From: Aquirufa lenticrescens
Lineage (GTDB): Bacteria > Bacteroidota > Bacteroidia > Cytophagales > Spirosomataceae
Length of the DNA stretch: 64,000 nucleotides
Assembly: GCF_019916085.1 (NCBI RefSeq)
Contig: NZ_CP049834.1
Location: forward strand, 1,410,501-1,474,500
Direction: 5' to 3'
In this document: in pieces, positions 26,353 through 35,018 of the stretch
Layout of the letters: each line of letters starts with the position of its first letter
Position numbering within the stretch: the first letter of the stretch is position 1
Translations under genes and position numbers: made by a program
Notes under the pieces: model-generated
Database searches by the model: none
What the model saw: only the letters and a program-made list of their open reading frames with translations
Told to the model about the DNA's origin: nothing

Positions 26353-27383
26353 TGGCAGACAAGAAAACTATCGTGCTGGGAGATGTGATCGAATCAATCA
26401 AACGATTCTTTAGCTATTTGCGTTCACAATTTATGTTGATCGCTTTGTGCGCTGTTGTAGGTCTTGTTTTACCACTGATCTACCGTGCCATGCAAAAACC
26501 GGCTTACGCGGCGTCTACAACGTTTATCCTAGAAGAGAAATCTGCCGGTGGCGGAGGCCTTGCGGGGATTGCTTCGCAAGTGGGTTTGGATTTAGGGAGC
26601 CTAGGAAGTGGTTCAAGCTTGTTTACGGGCGATAATATTTTAGAGATCATCAAGTCCCGCGTCATTATTGAGAAGGTATTGTTGACGCCTATATCGGGTT
26701 CCGCAGGTAAGACCTTAGCGGATTTGTATTTGGAGTTTTCGGGTTTAGGTGAGCGTTTGCCGGCTCCGGTTTCGTTTACTATTCTATCTGATTCTGCTGC
26801 GGCACCTGCTCATTCCGTTTATCAGGATTCGGTACTGTATGTGATGTACGAACAAATCGCGAAGAAAAACGTGTCTGTAGATCGCTTGAACAAGAAGGGT
26901 TCCATCTTCAAAATCGTAACGGTTTCTCAAAATCAAGTCTTCTCGAAGAATTTCGCTGAGCGTTTATTGAAAGAGACTACTACCTATTACGTGAATGTGA
27001 AGACAAGCACTGCAGCGGCGAATGTGAAGCGTTTGCAGGCGCGAGGAGATTCTTTATTGCGCGTTTTAAATGCTAAGTCATACAATGCGGCTTCTTTCCA
27101 GATTCTAGATCCTAATGTGGCCTTTAAATCGATGTCAGTTCCAGCGGAAGTGAGTTCTCGTGATAAATCTATCGTTTTCAGTATCTATGCCGAAGTAACG
27201 AAAAACTTAGAGATGAGTCGCATCGCCTTGGTTTCTCAGACGCCAGTGATTCAATTATTGGATGTGCCTAAATTCCCTTTAATGGATGATCGCAAGTCTT
27301 ATGTATTCTTAGGATTCGCTGGATTGTTTGCTGGATTATTGGTCGGATTCTTCCTTTGCCTCTACCTTTATACGGATAAATAA
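26352..27383 (+). CDS. Wzz-family chain-length protein (second copy)
   Basis: 343 residues with membrane helices near residues 27-47 (FMLIALCAVVGLVLPLIY) and at the C-terminus (YVFLGFAGLFAGLLVGFFL). The periplasmic segment carries a glycine-rich patch (SAGGGGLAGIASQVGLDLG) matching the one in the first copy. No kinase domain is attached. It overlaps both neighbours by one base (TAATG on each side), tying the export pair to the glycosyltransferase-like genes that follow. Confidence 0.85.
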   Translation: MADKKTIVLGDVIESIKRFFSYLRSQFMLIALCAVVGLVLPLIYRAMQKPAYAASTTFILEEKSAGGGGLAGIASQVGLDLGSLGSGSSLFTGDNILEIIKSRVIIEKVLLTPISGSAGKTLADLYLEFSGLGERLPAPVSFTILSDSAAAPAHSVYQDSVLYVMYEQIAKKNVSVDRLNKKGSIFKIVTVSQNQVFSKNFAERLLKETTTYYVNVKTSTAAANVKRLQARGDSLLRVLNAKSYNAASFQILDPNVAFKSMSVPAEVSSRDKSIVFSIYAEVTKNLEMSRIALVSQTPVIQLLDVPKFPLMDDRKSYVFLGFAGLFAGLLVGFFLCLYLYTDK

Positions 27384-28102
27384 TGCGTCGGGTGTTTCTA
27401 TTGCGCGCTTACGGAGATTTTGCGATAGCGGTGCAAGCCCTTGCTGCGACCGATGTGATCATAGCTTCTCTGCATTTGAAACCCTTGTATGACGCGCTGA
27501 TATCTCGTGGCTGCATTTCGCCTCTTTCGATTGGCTTCGTGGATTTTGGGATCACAGGATCGCAATTAAATCTGTTTACGAATAAGACTTTTTTCAGTAG
27601 TGACACATTTCGTCAATTATCGAAAATCAAGCAATATGTGCGCGCGAATCCAGGTTCAAGCGATTTTGTCGAACAAAGCGCTCGACTGGGTCTTTTGAAT
27701 TTCTTTACGGGGCACTCGTTTAAGGCGATTTTCGAAACAGGGCAACCGGTGTATGCGGCCTATGGTTTGCCTGCGCAGGGATTGGTCAGGAATGGCGACA
27801 AGGTGTTGATCTTGCCAGATGCGCGGTTGCCTAAACGTGTCATTCCTTCCTCGATTTTGGCGCGAATCGATGGTCAAGTAGCGCAGTTCGGGTCTGATTA
27901 TACTACGTTCGAGCAATTAATCGACTTGATTCAAGCGTCTGATTATGTGGTGACTTCAGATTCATTGCCCTTGCATTTGGCCTATCTATGCCGCAAGCCC
28001 CATTTCATTCTATACCCTGATGGGGGCAAGCAGGATTTCTTTACGCCGGACGCCTTAGCTTCTGGATCTTTCAGCACGTTCAGCCAATTCACTCATGTTT
28101 AA
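27383..28102 (+). CDS. GT9-like protein, short form
   Basis: 239 residues. FLLRAYGDFAIAVQALA at the start and YVVTSDSLPLHLAYLCRKP near residue 190 resemble the two GT9 landmarks (the N-terminal glycine loop and the donor-binding S/T-D-x-x-x-x-H). It is about 100 residues shorter than normal GT9 enzymes, mostly in the N-terminal domain, so it may be a divergent or weakly active form. It overlaps the GT25 gene downstream by eight bases. Confidence 0.6.
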   Translation: MRRVFLLRAYGDFAIAVQALAATDVIIASLHLKPLYDALISRGCISPLSIGFVDFGITGSQLNLFTNKTFFSSDTFRQLSKIKQYVRANPGSSDFVEQSARLGLLNFFTGHSFKAIFETGQPVYAAYGLPAQGLVRNGDKVLILPDARLPKRVIPSSILARIDGQVAQFGSDYTTFEQLIDLIQASDYVVTSDSLPLHLAYLCRKPHFILYPDGGKQDFFTPDALASGSFSTFSQFTHV

Positions 28103-28787
28103 ACGCGCATTTGTTCTTTTTGCGGAACACGAGACGGAACGAAAGGCCCATGTGGAGGCTATGCGATCTGCGCTTCCTGCGTTAGAAGTTGTGGAACCAG
28201 TATTTCCGTCACGAGTGCACGTTCCTTTTGTAGAAGCGCTGATAGAGAAATCTTACGAGCGGACTGGTAAGGGATTATTGCCCACCGAAATTGGGGTGAT
28301 TTTGAGCCATCGGAAGGTGTGGTCGCTGATTGCGCGCGAAAGTTCAGAGGAGCATTTCTTGGTACTAGAATCCGACAGCCGAATCTTGAAGCCGGAACTT
28401 TTGCAATCAGAAACGGCAGAGAAATATGATTTATTTTTCTGGGGAGCTTGGAATGGTTATGCTAGTTTGAAGAAGTCAACGGCTCAACACGGTGTAGGGG
28501 AGCCCTTGATTAAGTCCGTTTATGGGGCTTACGGCTATTCATTGAACGCGAAAGCCGCGAAGTATTTGTTACAAAAAACAGCACGGATTGCCTATCCGGT
28601 AGACATGTACAAGCGTTTTGTGGATCCTACGGAGATTTCTTTGGGTGCCATTGTCCCGGAAGTGATTTCGACCTGGCGTACCTCTGATTCGTTGATTCGA
28701 AGCGAGAGTCGCAGACATCTGTTGACCGCTGAATTAATTCGGATGATTTTCTATTGCCGAAACACGATACAATCGTACTTTTGTTAA
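28095..28787 (+). CDS. Family 25 glycosyltransferase (LPS core type)
   Basis: 230 residues. LLPTEIGVILSHRKVWSLI near residue 58 is the GT25 signature, LVLESDSRI provides the acidic metal-binding site, and GAYGYSLNAKAAKYLL the acceptor-side segment. GT25 enzymes are galactosyl- or glucosyltransferases of LPS and of glycoproteins. It acts in the cytoplasm on a lipid-linked acceptor by analogy. The neighbours are a short GT9-like gene upstream and a DUF707 gene downstream. Confidence 0.8.
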   Translation: MFKRAFVLFAEHETERKAHVEAMRSALPALEVVEPVFPSRVHVPFVEALIEKSYERTGKGLLPTEIGVILSHRKVWSLIARESSEEHFLVLESDSRILKPELLQSETAEKYDLFFWGAWNGYASLKKSTAQHGVGEPLIKSVYGAYGYSLNAKAAKYLLQKTARIAYPVDMYKRFVDPTEISLGAIVPEVISTWRTSDSLIRSESRRHLLTAELIRMIFYCRNTIQSYFC

Positions 28788-28789
28788 AT

Positions 28790-29611
28790 ATGCGTACACC
28801 TAAATCCATCGTTGCGATTACTTGGGACGGCAAGTCTAGCCCCATGGACCACATCCATTTCGATGTGGAGCCCGCTTTCGATTGGTTATTGTACGATTAC
28901 AGTGGTGCGATTACGGAGGCTCCCATGCCCGTAGCGCATTATCTATCTATCAAATCAGAATGCAAGGGTGATGTGATGCAGCATATTTACGCATCTTTGG
29001 TTTCAACTCCGTTGAACTACATCGGATTTCTAGATGATGATCAAATCATCTCTGTTTCCGATCTGAACAAGCTCTTTTTCATTGCATCTTTAGAGAAATT
29101 AGATGTGTTTCAGCCTAGCTTGAACCACGATTCCTATTATAATTTACGCCAATTCATCCATAAGCCTGGTTATTTAGTTCAAGATACGTGGTGGGTGGAA
29201 ATAATGTCGCCATTTTACAGCGAGGCAGTTTTTCAAGCCGCTGGACCTCATTTCAAGCATTCGATTTCTGGTACGGGACTCGATGTGTATTTGATCCCTA
29301 CGATCCAACGCCTAATAGGAAAGACGAAAACGGCGGTAGTACATGGGGTGCAATTGAAACATGCACGTCCGATTCGTACGGATAACCGAGTGTTCTCGAA
29401 CGGGAAGACGAACCTAGAAGAGATTCGCTATGTGCAGGGCGTTTGCCGCCAAATGGCCGCCGAAAATCCACAGCATTTCGACTCAGATTTTCATTTTCAC
29501 GTGTTAGACCGTCGTTATGTGCACGGAGTGCCTTTGGCCTATAAAATCCAACGTATTCCCCGGATGATTCGAAACCTATATAAACTAATCGTGGACGCGA
29601 GTTACCGCTAA
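28790..29611 (+). CDS. DUF707-like putative glycosyltransferase
   Basis: 273 residues from the ATG at 28790, two bases after the GT25 stop; an upstream start at 28754 would overlap that gene and is less likely. IGFLDDDQIISVSDLNKLF provides an acidic D-D-D site, QPSLNHDSYYNLRQF and VEIMSPFYSEAVF match the conserved blocks of DUF707 proteins as I know them, and GTGLDVYL stands where that family has its glycine-Asp segment. The function of the family is not established; the acidic triplet suggests a GT-A-type enzyme. Coupled to the next gene by TAATG. Confidence 0.65.
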   Translation: MRTPKSIVAITWDGKSSPMDHIHFDVEPAFDWLLYDYSGAITEAPMPVAHYLSIKSECKGDVMQHIYASLVSTPLNYIGFLDDDQIISVSDLNKLFFIASLEKLDVFQPSLNHDSYYNLRQFIHKPGYLVQDTWWVEIMSPFYSEAVFQAAGPHFKHSISGTGLDVYLIPTIQRLIGKTKTAVVHGVQLKHARPIRTDNRVFSNGKTNLEEIRYVQGVCRQMAAENPQHFDSDFHFHVLDRRYVHGVPLAYKIQRIPRMIRNLYKLIVDASYR

Positions 29612-31059
29612 TGGAGACCCGGAAAAATGTCTTTTATAATGTGATATTAGCGATTACGCAGGTTTTATTCCCGCTAATCACGTTTCCGTATTTGGCGCGA
29701 ACGCTAGGTCCAGAGCACGTAGGCGTCTTAAATTTCGCGGAGAGTTTTGCCAAGTATTTTGTTTTATTAGCCGCCTTGGGAATTCCGATTTACGGGGTGC
29801 GCGAAGTGGCTAAGGCAGCCACAGATCGTACTTTATTAACAAAGACTTTTAGCGAAATTTTTATCATCAATGCGCTAGGAACGCTGTTACTAAGTCTGGT
29901 TTTCCTCTTTTTTATTATCGCTGTTCCACAATTAGCAGCAGAGAAATCCCTTTTCTCCTGGGCGCTGGGCTATTTTATCCTACAAGTATTCCAATTAGAA
30001 TGGTTCTTCAGCGGAATGAACCAATTCAAATTCATTGCCATTCGTTCCCTCATGATTCGGCTTTGCTTCATCGCTGCCGTTTTCTTGTTCATCCGAAATA
30101 CTTATGATTACGTGAATTATTTCCGGATGCAGGTGGGATTAGCGGTGATATTAGCAGCATTTAATGGAAAAAGGCTGTGGGATTTACTGGACTTCTCGAG
30201 TCTTTCTTTCGCGCGTTTAGAGTTAAAGAAACACATCAAACCGATGGCTTTGTTGTTTTTAACCATCTTCACAATTTCCGTTTATTTCTCGCTCGATACG
30301 ATATTATTAGGTTTTCTAGCAGACAATGAAAGTGTGGGGTATTATTCCTCTGCCTTGAAACTCAACCGCCTTTTTATCGGCGTTTTAAGCGCCATTTCGG
30401 TGGCGATGTTCCCAGGACTCGTGAGTTTATACCACAAAGGGGAGAAAGAGGCTTTTGTGGTGATGGTAAAGCAGTGTTTTTATGTGCTCGTAAGCCTTTC
30501 GATGCCTTTGGTCTTAGGAATCGTTACCTGTGCGCCTGAGATCATCCATATCTTGCTAGGAACAGCCTTTGATCGGGCGATCTTACCGCTGCAAATCACC
30601 GCGCCGCTGATCTTGATCATCAGTATGTCGGGGATTTTTGGCTTCCAAATCCTCAGCGCGGTAGGCAAGGACAAATCCATTCTCATCTCTGCGTTAATCG
30701 GGATGTTTATCAGTATAATTTTGGCGTTCCTTTTAGTCCCTACGCTGAAAGAAGAAGGGGCGGCCATTACGATTCTGTTGACGGAATTAGCCGTTTGCAT
30801 CGCCTTCGTTTTCTTTACGCGAAAAGAGATTTCGCTGTCGAATTACACGACGGTCTTCTTACAACAGTTACTGGGTCTGATTCCGTACTTGGGAATCGTG
30901 TTCTTGTTCAAACTTTTTGTTCCTACGCTATTATTGCGTTTGCTGGTGATAGGGGTGTTCTCGCTGGCTTGGTTTGTGGTATATCAATTAGTGATTCTGC
31001 CAGAAAACGTATTCAGCGCGCAAATCAAACGCTGGATTGATCATCTCCAAAAAGATTAA
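29611..31059 (+). CDS. wzx: Wzx-type flippase (second copy)
   Basis: 482 residues, about twelve membrane segments. The start KNVFYNVILAITQVLFPLITF followed by PYLARTLGPEHVGVLNFA is the typical opening of RfbX-like O-antigen flippases. Role: translocating lipid-linked repeat units to the periplasmic face. Its sequence differs strongly from the flippase at 1485 and it lies in the higher-GC block, so the two may serve different polymers. Confidence 0.9.
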   Translation: METRKNVFYNVILAITQVLFPLITFPYLARTLGPEHVGVLNFAESFAKYFVLLAALGIPIYGVREVAKAATDRTLLTKTFSEIFIINALGTLLLSLVFLFFIIAVPQLAAEKSLFSWALGYFILQVFQLEWFFSGMNQFKFIAIRSLMIRLCFIAAVFLFIRNTYDYVNYFRMQVGLAVILAAFNGKRLWDLLDFSSLSFARLELKKHIKPMALLFLTIFTISVYFSLDTILLGFLADNESVGYYSSALKLNRLFIGVLSAISVAMFPGLVSLYHKGEKEAFVVMVKQCFYVLVSLSMPLVLGIVTCAPEIIHILLGTAFDRAILPLQITAPLILIISMSGIFGFQILSAVGKDKSILISALIGMFISIILAFLLVPTLKEEGAAITILLTELAVCIAFVFFTRKEISLSNYTTVFLQQLLGLIPYLGIVFLFKLFVPTLLLRLLVIGVFSLAWFVVYQLVILPENVFSAQIKRWIDHLQKD

Positions 31060-31060
31060 T

Positions 31061-31810
31061 ATGCTATCCATCGTTATCTGTTCAAAGAATAAGGAATTAT
31101 GCGATCAATTGGTAGCTAATATCAACCAGACCATTGGTATACCGTTCGAACTTGATATTATAACAGGCGCGGAATCGATTTCGCAAGCCTATGAATCTGG
31201 CTTAAAAAAAAGTAGTGGGGAATTTTGCTTATTTCTGCACGAGGATGTGCTTTTTCACACTCAAGATTGGGGTAAAACGTTGTTAGATCATTTTAACAGT
31301 GATCCATTTCTTGGTTTAATTAGTGTGGCTGGGTCCAAAACCCACACGATTGTTCCATCTGCTTGGTGGGATTGTTTAGAAAACGATAAGTTGATCCGAA
31401 TTTTACAACATAAGCCCGGCGGCCAAACCGAAGATCAAAATCAAGGATTTGAAGCGGGCAAATTAGTGGAAGTAGCAGTGATCGATGGCGTATTTATGGC
31501 TTTGAGAAAAAAGACAGAATCCCATTTTGATCAGACTTTAACAGGATTTCATGGATACGATTTGGACTTATCCCTAGCTGTTCAAGAAAAAGGCTACAAA
31601 GTTGCTGTCATTCAGGACGTGTTACTGGAGCATTTCTCCTTAGGTAATTTGCACCTAGGCTGGTTAACAGCCTTACTGCACGTACATAGAAAATACAAAC
31701 ATGTATTACCACTTGCTAGGGGAGGTGCTGAATCTAGCTTGCTTCAAGAGATTCGGAATATCAGTCAATTGTTCAAGCATTATGTAAACTTAGTAAGGAA
31801 GAATTCCTAA
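31061..31810 (+). CDS. Family 2-like glycosyltransferase
   Basis: 249 residues from the ATG at 31061, directly after the flippase stop; a TTG at 31037 would lie inside that gene. LSIVICSKNKELCDQLV opens the nucleotide-binding fold, FLHEDVLF is the metal site, and VIDGVFMALRK with FHGYDLDLSLAVQEKGYKV gives the acceptor side. The last two are typical of the StrF-like branch of GT-A proteins. The stop at 31808-31810 lies within a -7-like motif for the next gene. Confidence 0.75.
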   Translation: MLSIVICSKNKELCDQLVANINQTIGIPFELDIITGAESISQAYESGLKKSSGEFCLFLHEDVLFHTQDWGKTLLDHFNSDPFLGLISVAGSKTHTIVPSAWWDCLENDKLIRILQHKPGGQTEDQNQGFEAGKLVEVAVIDGVFMALRKKTESHFDQTLTGFHGYDLDLSLAVQEKGYKVAVIQDVLLEHFSLGNLHLGWLTALLHVHRKYKHVLPLARGGAESSLLQEIRNISQLFKHYVNLVRKNS

Positions 31811-31815
31811 CTTTG
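31808..31815 (+). promoter_or_regulatory. Candidate -7 box directly before the first Wzi-like gene
   Basis: TAACTTTG matches TAnnTTTG and ends three bases before the ATG at 31819, overlapping the stop codon of the upstream gene. If active it would give a transcript with almost no leader. Confidence 0.35.
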
Positions 31816-31818
31816 TTT

Positions 31819-33387
31819 ATGAAGTTTTTGCTATCGCTTTGTTGCGTTTTGTGTTTGTTTTGGACTCCATTATGGGCCCAAAACTCCATCCCCGTAGGAT
31901 TCTCCGATATTGATGAGCAAATGCGCAACCTGCAACTATTGGGTAAATTAGACGCGAATCAGTCGATGCTGGCTAGGCCCTTTTATTCTACGGGAAAGCA
32001 AAGCATGCAAGATTTGTATCGATTGATCGATCCTGCTGCTAAAGACTCTATGAAGAGCTATAAAAAAGGCCTTTTCCAGGCTATTTTATTGCCGGCTTCC
32101 CTTTCTCAAAAATTGAACACCTCTCGACCATACGGCTGGAACGATCAGGCGATGTCCGTTTCGAATGGTTACCAAATGCAAGCAAGTGCCGGAATTTATG
32201 CTCGATTTAGCATTTTACACGTACAGTTCAAACCAGAATTCGCGCATACAGGTTCCGCAGATTACGAAACTAGCGATGCCTGGGGACAGGTAAATCCATC
32301 CATTGATCGCTATAGTTTAGGTCAATCCTCGGTACGCTTAGAAGCAGGAGGAATTTCACTGGGAGTATCGAATCAGAACCTTTGGTGGGGGCCAGGACAC
32401 TACTCTTCATTGCTGATGACGAATAATGCGCCAGGTTTCTTGCACTACAGTTTGAATACAACGCGTCCTCTGAAAACACCCATCGGATCCTTTGAATTTC
32501 AATTGATTTTAGGTCGAATGACGCGTGATTCCTTGCAGGGCTATGAGAATGCGGCATTAAAACAAAGAAATCTTTCGGATCGACCTAAAAATCGCCAATA
32601 CAATGGAATCGTTTTGACCTACCAACCTCGGTTTATGAAGAACGTATTCTTCTCTGTCTCTCGAGCATTCCAAAACTACGATGTCGCTAAACCAGAGGCA
32701 AAGTTTATGAATACCTACTTGCCGGTATTAAATAACCTGTTTAAGAATGATTATAATGACGATACGCTGAGTAAAGACCAGATCTTAAGTCTTTCCACCC
32801 GCTGGTTAATGCCGAAAAATCACGCGGAAGTATACGCTGAATTTGGCTATAACGATGCCAAACAAAACCTCCGTGACTTGTGGTTAGATATGGCTCATTC
32901 GTCCGCTTGGGTGGTTGGATTCAAGAAACTACATCCACTTAACAACCGGACCTTTATTGAGGTTTTTGGAGAAGCGACTAAAATGGCGCAAAGCCCTTCC
33001 TATTTGATGCGGTCTGCTTATAATTGGTATGAACATTGGCAAGTATTAGATGGATATACGAATGACAACCAAATCATAGGCAATGGAGTAGGTCATGGTA
33101 ACAATGTGCAGACGATAGGGGTAAGCTGGAATCAAGGCTGGAAGAAAATAGGGCTTACATTTCAGCATGTGGCCCAAAATCCGATGTTAGAGACCGGTCA
33201 ATCTGCAGTAAGAACCCGTTTAGTCAAATGGGATGATTATGCCTACGGTTTACAAGGAGGATATCGCTACAAAAAGCTCTTATTTACGGCGGATGTGAAA
33301 TGGGTTAATTCCAGCAATTATTTATGGGAAAAGGATCATTCGAAATCGAATGTTTACGCCTTCATTAATACGATTTTCTTATGGTAA
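31819..33387 (+). CDS. Wzi-like capsule assembly outer-membrane protein
   Basis: 522 residues from the ATG at 31819, with a signal peptide ending at LWAQ. The body alternates short polar and aromatic strands like an outer-membrane beta-barrel. The conserved core NQNLWWGPGHYSSLL followed by NNAPGFLHY occurs in almost the same form in the proteins at 33381 and 38436. Family knowledge: Wzi binds the exported polymer at the cell surface in Escherichia coli. A short N-terminal segment (IPVGFSDIDEQMRNLQLLG) is also shared with the third copy. It overlaps the next gene by seven bases. Confidence 0.8.
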   Translation: MKFLLSLCCVLCLFWTPLWAQNSIPVGFSDIDEQMRNLQLLGKLDANQSMLARPFYSTGKQSMQDLYRLIDPAAKDSMKSYKKGLFQAILLPASLSQKLNTSRPYGWNDQAMSVSNGYQMQASAGIYARFSILHVQFKPEFAHTGSADYETSDAWGQVNPSIDRYSLGQSSVRLEAGGISLGVSNQNLWWGPGHYSSLLMTNNAPGFLHYSLNTTRPLKTPIGSFEFQLILGRMTRDSLQGYENAALKQRNLSDRPKNRQYNGIVLTYQPRFMKNVFFSVSRAFQNYDVAKPEAKFMNTYLPVLNNLFKNDYNDDTLSKDQILSLSTRWLMPKNHAEVYAEFGYNDAKQNLRDLWLDMAHSSAWVVGFKKLHPLNNRTFIEVFGEATKMAQSPSYLMRSAYNWYEHWQVLDGYTNDNQIIGNGVGHGNNVQTIGVSWNQGWKKIGLTFQHVAQNPMLETGQSAVRTRLVKWDDYAYGLQGGYRYKKLLFTADVKWVNSSNYLWEKDHSKSNVYAFINTIFLW

Positions 33388-35018
33388 AGTACGTTCTAGG
33401 CCTCTTATTGCTCTCTTGCTCGGTCTTCGCTCAGACGACTTTACTAGATGATATTAGTCTGCAGGATCTGCAACGCAACGCACAATTATTAAATGGGAAG
33501 GATTCGTCGAAATATGAGAATCAGTCCTTTATGATTCGTTCGACTTCTAATTTGCAAGAACTAGAATCAAATGCTAGTGAAAAGTTTAAAGTGCATGGCG
33601 TGTCTTTCCGTCATACCCTTCAAAATAACAATTTAATGCCTCTAGGCTTTAATCAGGGGACTTTGTATCCATCCATTGGTTTTCAGCGTCGCTGGAGTCT
33701 AGGAGTTCATTTCTCTTGGAAATTCTTGGATGTCAATTTACAGCCGGAGTGGGTCTTGGCGGAGAATTCTCCTTCGGTTCCGTTCGCGGGAAACCCACAA
33801 GATGGGAATTATTGGACAAGAATCTTTTTTCTAATCAACAACAACATCGACCAATACCGCTATTTTGGTTACGAGCCCTTGAAAACCTTTTTCCCTGGGC
33901 AATCGCGTATCGCTTTGAAGTTTGGTAATGTGTCTACTGGTGTTTCAACAGAAAATAATTGGTGGGGTCCAGGCTTCAGAAATAGCCTTATAATGACAAA
34001 TGAGGCTTCAGGCTTTTTGCATTATTTCGTCCAAAATAGGAAGCCAGTCATCACTCCCATCGGATCCTTTGAAGGGAAAGGTTTAATCGGGATGTTGGAA
34101 AATCCGACTATGCTTTCGCCAGAGGACAAGAATTTTAGACCTATATGGCCGGGAGGTATTGAAAATAAAAATAATTCTGTGCGAATGCTGAAGGCATTTA
34201 TCGTGAATTGGCAGCCCAAATGGGTGCCTAATTTTTATCTAGGCTACTCCTTTGCGCAGCAGAATTACTTCACGAATGAGGATCCACAACCTGGGAAGCC
34301 TTTTGTGGAGAACCCGAAAATGCAATTAGGTGCCTTCTTGTTCCGCTTCGCTTTACCTAAAGACCATGCCGAGTTCTATGCGGAATTAGGTCAGCCTGAC
34401 AAGGTGGTGGGGCCTGCGAGTTTCTTTGGAGATTCCACAAAGACCGGTTTTGTGCTAGGGGGACGGAAGTTATTTCCTTTGGGGAAAAAGAAGAAATCTT
34501 ACTTACAATTAGCCATCGAGTTTACGCAATTACAATTAATGGATCCCGGGTTAGTCATTGATAATGATAACCGTTTTGGAGGTCCGCTGCACAATAGCTG
34601 GTATACGAGTACGGAGGTTCGTCAAGGTTATACGCAAAATGGTAAATTGCTAGGAGCTTCTATCGGTCCTGGATCAAATAGCCAAACGGTTTACCTGAGT
34701 TACCACAGTGGGAGAAGTTTAATCCGCTTCAATTTCGAGCGTTTTGCTAGAAACAATGACTTCTATGTCTATGAATATTACGGGAGTGGACATGCAAACC
34801 GTTATTGGGTTAATCTAACGGCTGGAGTGGAAGCGCAAATCGGTCTGACGAAAAACCTACTTTTAGGAGCCTCATATCTAAATACCTCGGTGAACAATTA
34901 CATGTGGGTACGGATTGAAGATAACATCGCGGATTGGTCAGATTCGTCTACGAAGTCAGATTATACGAACCAGCAGTGGCAGGTTTCGCTTAAATACGAG
35001 ATCAATGGACGTCGTTAA
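33381..35018 (+). CDS. Wzi-like capsule assembly outer-membrane protein (second)
   Basis: 545 residues, with a signal peptide ending at SVFAQ. ENNWWGPGFRNSLIM and NEASGFLHY repeat the core of the family, and ASIGPGSNSQTVYLSY is a second shared block. It probably forms an outer-membrane barrel that holds or guides the polymer. It is translationally coupled to the Wzi-like gene upstream, and its stop lies 14 bases inside the following polymerase/ligase gene. Confidence 0.8.
   Translation: MVKYVLGLLLLSCSVFAQTTLLDDISLQDLQRNAQLLNGKDSSKYENQSFMIRSTSNLQELESNASEKFKVHGVSFRHTLQNNNLMPLGFNQGTLYPSIGFQRRWSLGVHFSWKFLDVNLQPEWVLAENSPSVPFAGNPQDGNYWTRIFFLINNNIDQYRYFGYEPLKTFFPGQSRIALKFGNVSTGVSTENNWWGPGFRNSLIMTNEASGFLHYFVQNRKPVITPIGSFEGKGLIGMLENPTMLSPEDKNFRPIWPGGIENKNNSVRMLKAFIVNWQPKWVPNFYLGYSFAQQNYFTNEDPQPGKPFVENPKMQLGAFLFRFALPKDHAEFYAELGQPDKVVGPASFFGDSTKTGFVLGGRKLFPLGKKKKSYLQLAIEFTQLQLMDPGLVIDNDNRFGGPLHNSWYTSTEVRQGYTQNGKLLGASIGPGSNSQTVYLSYHSGRSLIRFNFERFARNNDFYVYEYYGSGHANRYWVNLTAGVEAQIGLTKNLLLGASYLNTSVNNYMWVRIEDNIADWSDSSTKSDYTNQQWQVSLKYEINGRR

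Noticed and set aside
22642-27383. Wzc-type tyrosine kinase on the chain-length proteins
   Set aside because: Both proteins end shortly after the second membrane helix; no Walker motifs or tyrosine cluster are present.
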